64,000 nt of DNA from Bisporella sp. PMI_857. Its lineage: Eukaryota > Ascomycota > Leotiomycetes > Helotiales > Helotiaceae. Positions within the stretch are counted from its first letter, which is position 1, and each line of letters starts with the position of its first letter. The stretch spans positions 434,001-498,000 of the forward strand of contig JAJSPD010000030.1 of the NCBI GenBank assembly GCA_021307315.1, given 5' to 3'. Of this stretch, positions 44,182 to 56,138 are shown one piece after another. The translations under genes were made by a program, and so were the position numbers. The notes under the pieces were generated by a model, which was not told where the DNA came from, made no database searches, and saw only the letters and a list, made by a program, of their open reading frames with translations.

Positions 44182-45438
44182 TTATCCTACTAGCAAATGC
44201 TCCGAGACGAAGTCGGGATATCGTAATTGCAACTCAGATGTGACCTTCTCAACTTCTTCGGCTAGTCCCTGTACATTGGAGTCCCACCGTCTCAACTCCT
44301 TGCCCACAACGCCTTCGGCTCTACCACTTCCCTTCTCTCCCGTAGCCTCCCCACCTTCGAACGAAATCACCCGCTCAATTTGGTCGATTCTTCCCACTAA
44401 ACGACCTTGCTCTATCATTCTAGCCGTGGCCTCTTCTGCCTTATCTTCATCCAAGCCCAGAAGTAAGCCCAAAGCATCGAAACGGATGTTGGTGTAAAGC
44501 CTCGATGCGCCACGGAGATTGTGCTCCATCACAGCCTTTGCAAGTACAGTACTTCCGTCCGCCGTCCTTGCCAATTGATGTACTTGCAAACCCTCCGCAA
44601 ATTTTTCAACCTCCTTAGGAGTCAACAATCGGTCCAAGAACATCTTCTCGAGAATTCCGAACTCCTCTAACGTGGCCGCTCTTTCATCCTTGTAAAGCCT
44701 ACCCAGAGCACGACTTCGAGCAGGACCGGCAGGTGCTAACACAGCACATTTAATAGCCATGCTTAGAGTATGAAGCCGCTCTTCCTCGGCGACGAAGGGC
44801 ATGAAGCTGATATCCTGATATCCTTGCGCCGCCGCCAAAAAGTTGCGCCGGGCGTCTTGTATGCGTGCTTGACATAATTTGAAATGAAGATTGAGGTCTC
44901 GATCATCCACCGTATATATTAAGTTCTTCGCCTTGTTCAGATATTGCTCTGCTAGCGTGGTATCATCAATCTCTAAGTAGTTTCTTGTAATCCGAATCCA
45001 GAACCGAACTTTATCTTCGTTTGCAACTTTTCTTTGTGATGACTCAAGGGGAATACCAGCCAGGACCTTAGCAGATGATAGAAAGTCCTCATCGTTCTCA
45101 TGTGCGTCTGCCATAAGCTCGCGTACCTGAGCATTTTGCTCCTCGAAAGATGAGGCTTGCGACTGGAAGATGTTGAGAGCATGTTCGCCAACCTCGATTT
45201 TTGTATCGTTGCTTTTAACAAGCTTGAGAGCCTGAACAAAGTGGTTCCCTAGCGGACGGGTGACAACTATACCGAGCGAGTCGGCAAATATAGCATCGAT
45301 AATAGCGATTAAGTCTGCAGAGAGCTGGTCTGCAGAGGATAAAGAGTGGATTTGGGAGAGGAGTGTTTCGTAGCCTTTCTGCTTGTCTTCAGAGGACGAG
45401 ATTTGTTTTAGAGCTTCAGATATCTTCTGGGAAGCCAT
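44182..45438 (-). CDS. CSN4: COP9 signalosome subunit 4
   Basis: PCI-domain subunit of the COP9 signalosome, which removes Nedd8 from cullins. Single exon, 418 aa, close to the usual CSN4 length. Helical repeats occupy about 1-290 (for example RFWIRITRNYLEIDDTTLAE, LNLHFKLCQARIQDARRNFL, ARSRALGRLYKDERA, LEKMFLDRLL). The PCI winged-helix part holds HNLRGASRLYTNIRFDALGL and QGRLVGRIDQIERVISFE. The C-terminal helix is LAEEVEKVTSELQLRYPDF. An Asp/Ala/Gly-rich insert (GGEATGEKGSGRAEG) separates the winged helix from the tail. The lack of introns in a gene this long is unusual locally. Confidence 0.93.
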   Translation of the reverse strand: MASQKISEALKQISSSEDKQKGYETLLSQIHSLSSADQLSADLIAIIDAIFADSLGIVVTRPLGNHFVQALKLVKSNDTKIEVGEHALNIFQSQASSFEEQNAQVRELMADAHENDEDFLSSAKVLAGIPLESSQRKVANEDKVRFWIRITRNYLEIDDTTLAEQYLNKAKNLIYTVDDRDLNLHFKLCQARIQDARRNFLAAAQGYQDISFMPFVAEEERLHTLSMAIKCAVLAPAGPARSRALGRLYKDERAATLEEFGILEKMFLDRLLTPKEVEKFAEGLQVHQLARTADGSTVLAKAVMEHNLRGASRLYTNIRFDALGLLLGLDEDKAEEATARMIEQGRLVGRIDQIERVISFEGGEATGEKGSGRAEGVVGKELRRWDSNVQGLAEEVEKVTSELQLRYPDFVSEHLLVG

Positions 45439-45963
45439 GATTGGCCTTCAGTCTCGATTGCAATGGATATATGGTGACAGATGAAGCTGTGAGACTGTTT
45501 GTTATGTCTATGGAGGGGGAGCTTCTTCCTAAGCGAGGCAGCGCAAGGCTGCAACTAGGCTGTTGCCTTCCAATCTTAAATAGCCAATACACCTAAGCAA
45601 TTTGGCTTGTCAAACAGGGGTGGTGACACATTATTAGGCTAATGATTCCTCATGTACTACTAACACAATCTTCAATCTCTACGAGGAAAGTTGTGAAATT
45701 TTGTAGTGATTTTTGTTTCCTTAACCATATCACTTAACCTGAAAGTCAAATACGAATAGTCACAACTCACGATTTTCAAATGTAGATAAAGTATGCAAAT
45801 TTTATTGAAGCATTATCTTCATATGTGCCGAATGACTGTTGAGCCAGCATTATTACACTTCCCCAGCAGGCATGCATTATAAGCCATTGCCTACCCTTCC
45901 CAGCAGAAAAAAAAGAACTCCGATGCAATGCAACCTCCCACTCGAACGCCTTTCCATGCTGAT
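45439..45963. other. Intergenic CSN4 / TFIIF beta
   Basis: About 525 bp containing the CSN4 promoter and the TFIIF beta 3' flank (both genes on the minus strand). No other feature recognised. Confidence 0.5.
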
Positions 45964-47178
45964 TTACAGGACATCCTCCATTTTGATGTCATCATCGTCG
46001 TCATCATCGTCCATCCCAGTATCAGAGTCATTGGGTCCAACGTCTGGGGCTTCCTCTTCAAGTAAGCCCTCAAGGTTCTCAACCCTGTTCTCAGCTTTCA
46101 GTGACCATTGGCCATGGAAAGTACCAGTTCTCGCAAGCACAGCAATAGGCTCCAAAGTCTCTCGAATATAGGCTTCAGGTTGCTTGAGCTCATTACGCAA
46201 TGCCTTCATGGACCAATAGGTATATCTTCTGAAACAAGCAAAAATCTTGTCCAGAAGCTCGTTCTGTGGAATACGAGCAGCCTTGCTAAGTTGTGGTCTA
46301 TTACCTGTGCCTTGACCTTTCGTTTTCTGGTGCGTTTTATTAGTCAGGTGGAAACAAGATGGCTGCCATAAACTTACAATGAAACCACCAAAAGATTTCG
46401 AGGCTGCCACAGTACCAGGTTGAATGTATGCAGAGTTGCTGTGGGAGACATCTTCCTTGAGATATTTAGTGACGTGCTTTGGCTTCATAGCCTCTTCCGT
46501 CATTAGTCTCATCAAGTACTTGGCTTCGTCATTGTCAACTGGAACGCAATTGAGTTCGTGCTTTACTCTTCCTCTCAGAGTTGTACGTTCTAATAAATGA
46601 GTAATTAGCGACAATAGAACCAGTCACATAATACTACAGCACTCACTTGGCACTGCTTTTCGGTATTGAGGTACGAATTTCCTGTTTGGATCGTAGGGCT
46701 GCTTGGTCTTTTCCACCTTCGATGGGCGCGTGAGTCTAGCAGGCATATTCGCACTTGCAAGGTCGAATTTCTGTTTTGACTTTGATTTGTATCCAGGTAG
46801 GTCTTGCTCTGCAAAAACAAATGTATTATTGACACTCTCTTCCACCATCTCCAAATCGTATTCCTTTGGGATCAGCTGGTGTTCCTTTATATCCGAGGTC
46901 AGAAGCATCTGGAGGCGATGCCTCTTCTGATTATTGACCGTGACAGACGATTGCCTGATGGTTCCAATACGAATCTCAGCATCGTCGCTCATATTGGCAA
47001 GCGTATCGTTCAGTTTGGACCATGCCTCCCATACATATCTTGGGACCTTTGCCATGTAGACACTTTGGAACGCAGGGTCGTTGTTGAATTCAAGATCGCC
47101 GGCATCTTCATAGATATCTTCATCGAACACACCCGGCGATTTCGAATCTGGATCAGGTTTAACCAGCAGATCTGCCAT
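45964..47178 (-). CDS. TFG2: TFIIF beta subunit (RAP30/Tfg2)
   Basis: RNA polymerase II general factor. Exons 47178-46647, 46589-46378 and 46326-45964 give 369 codons (368 aa). N-terminal dimerisation barrel: KVPRYVWEAWSKL, IRIGTIRQ, then NNTFVFAEQDLPGY. The phrase RKFVPQYRKAVPKRTTLRGR and HELNCVPVDNDEAKYLM is diagnostic. The C-terminal winged helix contains LDKIFACFRRYTYWSMKALR and the DNA-binding helix LKQPEAYIRETLEPIAVL. It ends in an Asp-rich acidic tail. Head to head with the ZC3H3-type gene over 360 bp. Confidence 0.95.
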
Positions 47179-47538
47179 GATGCTACCGGTCCTATTTTTG
47201 AGTATTATCGTGGAGTCTCCATACAGAAGGAAATCACAGTTGCTGTGCAGCAGACCGTGTATTCTTTGTCTCGTTCGAATAAAGCTGGAGAATCAAGGGC
47301 TATCTTGATGTTGGATGATTAAAGATACAAAGGAATTGCGACGCGGCTGTTGTCGCGCTTATTCGGGGCTCTGATGCCTCAGGCATTAATAGTGTTTGCA
47401 TCATCTCAAAACCAGGCTCCTTACATCTACCTTCCAACAAAACAACAGTTCTCTTAATACAACATTCGCGGCTCAACTCTCGCATGGACTTCTAAACTAT
47501 TAACTCTATACGTAGGACTAACAGACAGGAATCTAGAC
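47179..47538. promoter_or_regulatory. Divergent promoter TFIIF beta / ZC3H3-type gene
   Basis: 360-bp head-to-head spacer. No CACGTG box seen. Confidence 0.45.
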
Positions 47539-49188
47539 ATGTCAACTGACGATCAGGAACTTCTGGCAAAGATTAGCCAGCTCGCTGGTAAGTTGCCACC
47601 AACTTCTGCCTTTGTGTCACGGTATATCTCCTAACTCTTCCACCAAGGCCAAATAAACCGCCATAAGAATGGAAATACATCGGATCAATGGACGCAGCAT
47701 CAGCCTTCATCACGAGGTGGTTATCGTGGTGGTATGTCGTCACTCCAAAGACACAACTATGCTGCTTACAAACATGAAGGCTATACACAAGCAGCTTCAG
47801 GCTGGGGATCCAGCCGTGGCGGATACCCCTCTAGAGGCTATGGCGGTAGGCTACAAGTTCATCGAAATCGGAGCCTAGTCATCAATAACAACCTTTCCAA
47901 ATCAAACATTAAAACCGCAAATCTTAAGAGCGAAATTGCTCAAGTTTCGCCCGCGACTTTAGCAACCGCTCCGGGCTGGGTTACCAAGTCCGATCGCCAC
48001 CTTCAATTAATCAACTCTTCGGTTTACGACAGAGAAACCCAGAATCGTGCTAAAGCTATGGAAGAGACAAGGAGGCAAAAATTGAAACAGAGAAACGAAG
48101 TCGAGAAATCAAAGCTTAGCAAGCATCTTTATCGCGGAAGTGGAAATCATGCTTTGCAAAGCAGACATCACGAGATAACAGTAAATGGCATTCAATTTCG
48201 AGTTGCGAGGGATGGAAGTAAGCTTGTCAAAGTTCCCGGTGAGCATTTACCCTATAAAGGATATAACAATCCTAGAATTAACTATTGCTGAGCCCAGCTG
48301 AACATCGCAGGTGACCTCAATGCTGCTAAGGCTACTCCTAAAATGGCTACTGTTGGTAGAGTCAAATTCTATAGGAGCAAGAACGGAAATCTCATCCGCG
48401 CTGGCATCGTTAGAGCCTACCGGTACGGATATGCCCTACAGATATGCGATAGCAATGACACTAGGTGTGAAATGGCTAACAAGAGACGTAGGGAGACTGG
48501 AGCTGTAAAGAAGGTCAACGAACCTTGCAAATCATTCACAACTACGGGTAACCCCTTTCTCTCTAGAATTCAGACCAACCTCGCATATTCAGAAAGAGGA
48601 TCCTTTTGGGTGTCAGCTAACACACCTATGTAACTTCTAGGTTCTTGTTCAAAAGGCCCGCGATGTCGATATATTCATGATCCTTCAAAGGTTGCAGTAT
48701 GCAAAGAGTTTCTTCTGAGGTCGTCATGTCCAAGTGGAGATTCCTGCGACCTATCACATGACCTTACTCCAGAGAGAACCCCCTTCTGCTTGCATTTTGG
48801 CAAAGGCAATTGCTCCAACCTAAATTGCCGTTACGCACATGTTAGAGTTTCACCAACTGCCCCTGTCTGCTACTCGTTCGGAATTTATGGATACTGTGAG
48901 AAGGGATCAAGCTGCGAAGAGCGCCATGTTCATGAATGCCCTGACTTCAGTAATACAGGTAAATGCACTAGAAAAGGATGCAAGCTGCCACACCGACACA
49001 AAGCGAGCGTCATGCGGATAAATACAGGCTCGATAGAGGAGGATAGTGACATCTCCAGCGACGAAGATGAAGACGAGATCGACAGCGATGATATAGACTC
49101 TGATGACCTTGAAGGAGAGTTTATGGGTCTAGACGACGACGCACCCGACCTAAACCCTCTACAACAGGATTTTGTTCCATTTTCTTGA
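47539..49188 (+). CDS. Five-finger CCCH zinc protein, ZC3H3 type
   Basis: Exons 47539-47587, 47648-48238, 48311-48547 and 48641-49188 give 475 codons (474 aa). A 42-nt segment at 48432-48473 begins GTACGG and ends CACTAG and might also be a retained or removed in-frame intron (460 aa if removed). The N-terminal part is Gly/Arg/Ser-rich with an RGG-like stretch. Five CCCH fingers follow in series: CKSFTTTGSCSKGPRCRYIH, CKEFLLRSSCPSGDSCDLSH, CLHFGKGNCSNLNCRYAH, CYSFGIYGYCEKGSSCEERH and CPDFSNTGKCTRKGCKLPH. This order matches ZC3H3 (Smicl), linked to mRNA 3'-end formation and export. The tail is strongly acidic (SSDEDEDEIDSDD). Confidence 0.9.
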
Positions 49189-52100
49189 AATGCTATCACT
49201 TCCCGTCCCACAAAGTGAATGGAAGCCTAGCTGGACCGATCAAGAGATTCTTCTGCTATCAGATCTTCTTTTCTTTTTGATTATCAAGCTTTACTTAAGC
49301 TATAATAGCATGGAGTTATAATCAATTAGCGTTGCATTGCGATGGCGCATGTTTGGAGGATATTAACGGGATACCCAAGTGCGTGCGATGACTGCAAGAT
49401 GAAACTTCTTTCAGTCGTTATACATAGAATAATACAAAATGCATTTCGTCTTATATTATTTTCCGCTCCCTTATCCATAATACCTATTCGTTATTGCGCT
49501 CTCACTTTGACTGTGTCGGAAGGCAACCCTATTCCTTGCTTTGAAAAGCAGATCCGAATTTCAATAACAATTTATACAACTAAATTTCAAAATCATGAGC
49601 AAGCTGTTGTACCAGTGTACAAAGTACCACCTTTTCGATTGCATATCACGCTATAGATATTCAATTGAACTCAACCTCGCTGAGCTTCACCTCAACCGAC
49701 TCCTAAAAGACGCCTCTTTGTGACAATTCAACTTCTCAAACCCCATTTACGGTTAGAGCAACACATATCAAGTCCCTGTTATTACTGATGACTCGTGCAA
49801 AGCGCTACTTACATCATTCACTTTGGTAAGCTATATCAAAGGTATATTGGATATACAAGACTCCACACACGTTTTCGTAATCATTGTGGACTAAATGTTC
49901 TCGGCTCCTGAAGCGAAGACGGGTGCCTTGCACAAGTATCGAACCAGTGACCGGAAGGATGCTGTTTCAAAAGGAGGCTGGTAAGGGCTGATGTTTTCTA
50001 TGATTGGAACCAGAAGTCGTCACCGCCACAGCCCAATATTCCATGTTGGGAGGGTGCAAGAGACGACGAGATGGTGGAGCCGAGAAAGAAGTTCTTGCGA
50101 AAAGCTCTTCACCGCTTCTTCCCTTTTGGATAGAGGTAACTTCGACTCTTCATCAACTCCTCCCACCCGATGTTTATCAATGGCAGGAAACATGATGCGT
50201 TTCTTCAGCAAGACACTAGATGACACTAGACGGCTCTTTGAAGAGAAGAAACACGTGTGTGACGATCTGGAGCGTTGCGGCAATGCAGCTATCCGCAAGA
50301 TCTTTTGCAGCTTGCATACTTACATGACAGATACAGTGACACGAAAGATACACTTCCCACTTATCCAGTATCCGACGCCGCTTGCCGGATATGTGCTGCA
50401 TTCTCAAGATCCTCCCCCCCCTCCCCAAACAAAATTTTGTTACGCCAGGCGCCTCTCAGGCATAACAGGAGACTAGTTTGGCAATGCGATCGAAGATTCA
50501 CCGACAGTCCTATTTTGGGCTGTGGTTCGAAGGTTTGTTTGCTATCGGAGCGGTTCACCAAAAAGGACCCATTGGGAGACCATGGTCTTTGTTGATGGAC
50601 CGCGAAAGTTGCTGGGCGGTGTGTACCTCGCCGCCTGCGAGTGGTGGAGTGACATAGGGCTTTGGCGTTGTTGTTCAGAGCTTCGGAGCTTCTACGCGTG
50701 ACAAGCAACCAGTAACGGGACATTACCCGGAAAATCCTTCCCAAAAAACCCCTACTGGATCCGTCTCTGTTGTATCGTTTGAGAGTCGAGACACAGTCGT
50801 GTTGCCTGACCGCCATACTTTCTTGTTTTAGGGTTCCATTGTTGTTGGTCCCCTAGGCGGCCTCGGCTGCGTCATGCTTTTCAAGCCATTTTTCACTCGA
50901 AATTTTTGGGGGACGGGATTATCAAGTTTGAGGATTATAGAATGACGAAAAGCTTCAAATTTCATAATATCATGCCATATCCCAGATGGTCCCGGAATAT
51001 TACCCAACTAACAAGAGGTTAAGTATACCTTAAAAAAAAAATCCTCCGGAAATGGAGGTTAAAAATGGGGCGCGGGTATGATCCTTCTGGGGGATCCTGT
51101 CGATGGTCTCCCGCTCTGCCGCTGTACCCAGCTTTCTGGGAGCGATAAGAGTCCTAAATCGGATTGGTGCCATGCTATATTGGGAATGTTATGAGCGCTT
51201 GCACGTGAAGTTGAAACGAGTGACCGCTCTATTTAGATGGATGGTGAATGGCTATTGAGCTTAAGTTGGGCATGATTACCAAAGGATTGCAGAAGCCCAG
51301 TTGGAACATGTCGGAAGTCTACCGCACCAGTCAATCGAGAATGTTCAAGGCATCCGAAGACATTGAGGCCGCAGTGCTTGAAGGGGATAACTAACTTGGG
51401 AGTCAGGCTTGTAAAAGCGTAACATTGGAAATTGGGGATGCGATCCGAGTGGGAGAGCAGCGCGGGGATTAATATGACGAGTTTTGCGATCTCATCCACG
51501 CCTGACTTCTGGAAGAACGCCTGATAGAATCACGATGGTGTTCCCACCCGAGAGCAAAACGCGATTCTGGAACACGAGGAGAACCCTCTGACCTACCGTT
51601 TGTACCGGCCGGTTCGAAACTGCAAGGCAAGCTTGAAAACATGAGATAGCTATCGCACAAAGCTACACTTACAAGCCTACATCCAAAATAACACAATTTC
51701 GGATTGCCTCAAGTGCACGATTGGCGTTGGTTTCCTGGTTACGAGCTCTTCAAGCGTGTAGCCTATCATTCGATCAAACAAAGAGTCATTGTTCTGGCGG
51801 GAGGAGGTGGTCTCTGTAGAGAGGCCAGGTGCTTGTGGTACATTGTGGCCTATGAGCATGTCTATAGAAGCAAACTTGGCATGCAATAGGCACCGCGTAG
51901 CGAATCGGCGCAACTGTTGATGGCAAGCATTTTTCATTTGGGCAGGGCCGCGAGAGCTGAGTGGATGGGGGAAACGTGAGAGCATATGGACCGTAGCCCC
52001 TTCTTTTCCCCCCCTCCCCTCAGATAGGAAAAGGGTTGATGCCCAACGTGAAGGGCCTGTAAGCTCAACTTAGTAATAGGCCGATAGCACTATGGCTCCT

Positions 52101-52955
52101 TGTAGGAGGGAGAGAGAGAGAGACAGGGCAAGTTGACGAGTGACCTTGGCTGTGGGAATCGCTTGCACCCGCATCGCATCCGCCTGTCGCCTTGCTTTTC
52201 CCGTTTTACCTGGGTCCATCTAGTGACGGGCACGACCCTGTGAGTGGCAGCTAGTAGGGGGGTGGGTGGGTTGGTGGTTGGTGGTTGGTGATGGTGGTGG
52301 TGATGGGTGGTGCTGGTAGTAAAAGTAGTAGTGGTACTGTAGTGGGAGAGGAGGATGCCAGAAGGATGCCCAGAAAGAAGCAGAACCCACCCACTGTGGG
52401 CACACTGGGACTGGGACGACTGGACTCCCTGTACTGTAGCGGTAGTGGAGATGGTCGATTTTGTTTTGTTGATTTTGATTGACGCTTCCTCGGGAGTTTG
52501 AACGAGGGCAGCTCTATCCCGCCAGGTCAGGTTGGGCTGGTAGAATAAGAACCTGTACAGGCCCGGTCACTTATCACGGTTTTTTCCTCCTCATACCTCC
52601 AACGGGTAAAATACAACATCATCCCACGCTCCCAACGCACGACGTTTGTCTTCATCCCGACAAAGCTTGTTGCCATTACACGAGACCATACTCATCTTCT
52701 CGACTCACTCGATTGTATACCTTTCTTGTGATTCAAATATTTACCCTCCATCATCATTATCATCATCATCATCGTCGTCGCCGTCGTCATCTACTTCTAT
52801 TTAATCGTTGCGTTCTGAACATCTACGATTTCATCGAAAGTCTGACCCGCTTCACCGCCACTACCCAACTTCCCATCCGAACTTCGCTACTTCAACTTCC
52901 CCCCCCCCACCAACCTCTTCTAATCACAAAACACAACAACAACAACAACATCAAA
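49189..52955. other. Long non-coding upstream region of the bZIP gene, 3.8 kb
   Basis: No protein gene recognised; the many open frames at 49991-50816 and 51469-51985 overlap on both strands and lack family-like sequence. CACGTG occurs at 50252-50257 and 51202-51207. A G/T-rich run starts at 52257 (six G, T, three G, T, three G). Trinucleotide TCA/TCG repeats lie at 52748-52791 and AAC repeats at 52934-52950, just before the bZIP ATG. The last few hundred bases are probably a long transcribed 5' leader. A frame open from 52479 runs in phase into the coding sequence without a stop, but composition argues for the start at 52956. Confidence 0.5.
52257..52340 (+). repeat. G/T-rich low-complexity tract, G-quadruplex potential
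   Basis: Runs of G separated by single T (GGGGGGTGGGTGGG), then GGT repeats to about 52340, some 620-700 bp upstream of the bZIP start codon. Confidence 0.6.
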
Positions 52956-54851
52956 ATGGCAGCTTTTCCTATGCACAACTATTATAGACCGTCATCGCTG
53001 ACGGTTGATACGCATACTCAAAACTATTTCGAAGAAGAGGAAGGAAGCATCTTAGACGATAATATCCTCGATCAAAGTGCCCTTGATAGCGGACTAGAAA
53101 TGAGCCCGCCTATGAATAGCTCACGTCGAGACTCATTTGCTGTTTCTTCTGCATTGTTCTCACCAAAGACAGATGAGTGGATGCAGCAGCCAATGTCCAA
53201 CAATCCTTTTGTTGAGCATAGCAATAATCCATTCATGCGGGTTGACTCGCAACAATCCTCATATGGACACCAAGGGCAGCAGCAGTGGTCGATGGGAAAC
53301 GGGTCGGGTATGAGCACACCAATGCAAGCTCACGATGGTCTCCCTACAGACTTCGACAACGCTCCCATATTTCAAAGACCGATGCAGCACCAGACACCCT
53401 TCACGAACCCTGGAAACCAACAGCTACCATTGTTCTCATCATCAAACACCAGCAATGGATCGATGCCTGCGTCTCCACAGAAGGAGTGGTCGGTAGCTGA
53501 TGCGATGGAGCACCATGCTATGCCCAAGAGAATGCGGCCTCATAGTCCTACTCTGCGATCGCACCCGGACATGTCAAGAAGAGGTGATGGCATCAGGAAA
53601 AAGAACGCTCGTTTTGATATCCCTGCGGAACGTAATCTGACCAATATTGATCAACTCATCGCTCAGTCCACTGATGAGCAAGAGATCAAAGAGCTCAAGC
53701 AACAAAAGCGACTTCTTCGAAACCGACAAGCAGCGTACGTATTCACTCTTCCTTAGTTTTATATGTCCCTCAGCGTTGCGGCTCACTAACATAAATATAG
53801 TCTTGACTCCAGGCAACGCAAGAAACAACATACTGAAAGACTTGAAGATGAGAAAAAGCATTATACGGCTATGATCAACGAGCTTGAGGAAGACCTTGCT
53901 GAGGCCAAGCTCAACATTGATGAGTGGGTTCGCAAAGAGCAACAGTATCAACAGTACATTGAAAACATGCAAATGGAGAAAGAGGAGATGATCCGCACCC
54001 ACACCATCGAATCTGGTGATCTTCGGAAAAAAGTCAGTGTGCTCACGGAACACATCCAAAGGCTTGAAAGCAATGCCGCGGCAGCAGTTTCCAACACTAC
54101 TGGCTTCTCTGCTGAGTATTCCGATATTGATAGTCTTACAATGGACAGTGCCTGGGATAATATCTCTTTCCTCAACGACTTCTCAGCTGAGACTGAGGTC
54201 AAAGTCGAAAATGCACTTGTCCCCACAAAGAAACTAGAGCTCAGCGAACCAGAAAAGCCTGCCGCACAAGGCTTACTTGTTATGCTTCTACTCTTTGGTG
54301 CTTTTGTTGCTTCAAAGGGTTCTTCATCCAGCATTCCTCAGATGTCGGATGATGTCCGAGCTGCCTCGGCTACCATCTTGGAAGATATGCTGAAAGATGC
54401 TGGCGTGCCGCAAACTGCTTCTGGTGTTTCTGAAGCTGTCGCTCCTCTCCAATCCGGTACTTCATGGCCATCTTCACATCTTACCACGATGGGAGGACAT
54501 GACATGATTGGTGTCACATCATCAACTCTTGGAGACCTCGCCGATTCTCTTGCTCAGCCTACCGAAGAACAAAACCACGAACAACTTTTTTCCTTGTCAG
54601 CAGCACAGTATAATGGTCTCAACTCTCAAGATTTCCTGCAAAATGCCCCTGCTCGATCAACATCTCAAGGGCGGCGAAACCTGGGTGAGTCACTTGCTGC
54701 CATGCGAGCCAACAGCAAGAACTCCGCGGCCGAGGTATACACCCGTTCTCTACTCTGGGACCAAGTCCCTAGTGAAGTTGTCCGCAACTTCGCCAAACTC
54801 GTCGCCGAATGCAATCCCCAACACCATGAGGATTGTGCTTCGGCTGGCTAA
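52956..54851 (+). CDS. bZIP transcription factor with an internal hydrophobic segment
   Basis: Exons 52956-53734 and 53801-54851 (intron 66 nt with CACTAAC branch point) give 610 codons (609 aa). The ATG follows an A-rich context (CATCAAAATG). The N-terminal half is Gln/Ser/Pro-rich with repeated NNPF motifs. Basic region: RLLRNRQAALDSRQRKKQH, with the N-x2-AA-x2-SR core split by the intron; then a leucine-zipper/coiled coil of heptads. Residues about 417-431 (GLLVMLLLFGAFVAS) form a short hydrophobic run followed by SKGSSSS. The C-terminus ends with two Cys (AECNPQHHEDCASAG). The basic region resembles that of the conidiation regulator FlbB as I recall it, but the protein is longer; no firm ortholog is claimed. 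Confidence 0.85.
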
Positions 54852-56138
54852 AACGCGTCTCGACGACAACCAAATTCTCATTGGGTCTTTCCCTTGACGA
54901 TTCCCTACTCGGTCATATTCCACGGCTCGCGCACCAGAGAATCTGTTGCTCACGCATTATGTCTTTCATATTATTATTATTATTATTATCGTCATCTATC
55001 AGCAAGCGAGCGAAGCGTTGGAATTAGTGTGTTTTTGTTTTTTTTGTCATTTCCTCTTCATTTTTGGTCGGCATATCATCATAGCGCAGCGAAGGGATCA
55101 ACAACGAATGAAAATCGAGCCCATAACTCGAAATCGCCCACAGATTGCGGCACATGTATTTAAATTGGACACAGCACAAAGGAGGAGGAATACCACACGG
55201 TTTTGGGATAAAGGGTCTACGGCAGATTTACGCTTTTTTTTTCATGAAGACAACAACATAACACACGTTTTTACGACTTTAAAGATACCATGCCTCACGA
55301 CCAGCGGAAAAGGGAAATTTGATATTATGAGATTATGGCTATTATGATCGTTGACAGTTTTTTCCATGAGGGGTGTGGATTTACTATCATGTAGATCTAA
55401 TCTAGGGTCGGACGCAGTGTTTTAATTGTGAGGATTTGAGTGGGAGGCAAATGTATTTACTGTATGGAGAGGTATATGTATTTAGCTTCATTTTCGCAGG
55501 CATTTACATGAATACCATGTTACCTGCATACATGTCCATCGTCTCCAGCTCTACAATTTTGACTTGGGAGCTCTGTTCGGAAATACGATCACCCCGATTT
55601 AGGTAGGATTCCCGACCAAGCTCTCTGCACTCAGTGTTCTAGGCAGCCTTTCAACAGAAGTCCGGGATTGGCAGAGTCTAAGACTAATGGTGTCCGAATG
55701 TGGCTGTTTACCATCCTGATTATGTCACAAGGCTTTGGTACCTTTTACAACACCTGGAACTGTCTCACTTTTCCGCATGACATGGAAAACCTGACTGACA
55801 CGAATTGAAACAAGGGATGATGAAAATCGATAGAAGTATCGATTTTTATTGACTCGATCGAGCGTTTTTCACAATGCCGGAGTTGAGCTTTCTTAAGACA
55901 ATAATGCATATCAGTAAACCATGCCCCATGAAACCCGGTAAACTCCCCACCATTCCTGTACCTGTGTCACGTAGCCCCTCCTAAGCTTCCTTCCTATCTT
56001 GAATCCCGATTACCTAGCTGAAATACGTCTCATTGGGAAATTCCGGCTTGACCAAAATCGCGACCCCATCATCCCCCTTGTTCTGGCATACGCCCCAAGA
56101 ACTACATATTGTACAGTAGCGTTTGCAGGCGGACAGTC
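54852..56138. other. Convergent intergenic bZIP / Sel1 gene
   Basis: 1.3 kb with an ATT microsatellite (54966-54990), probably in the bZIP 3' UTR, and a perfect hairpin at 55823-55846. No gene recognised. Confidence 0.55.
55823..55846. repeat. Perfect 10-bp inverted repeat with GAAG loop and T run
   Basis: AAAATCGATA, loop GAAG, TATCGATTTT, then another T. It sits between two converging genes. On the plus strand it resembles a stem-loop followed by T-rich sequence; it could also be a transposon-end relic. Function unknown. Confidence 0.7.

Noticed and set aside
49991..50816. Possible gene upstream of the bZIP factor
   Set aside because: Several frames on both strands are open at once and the translations are rich in Arg/Ser/Pro without any motif.
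52479..52955. N-terminal extension of the bZIP protein
   Set aside because: Open in frame but rich in His/Arg/Pro repeats from microsatellites, with no likely start; ATG at 52956 has good context.
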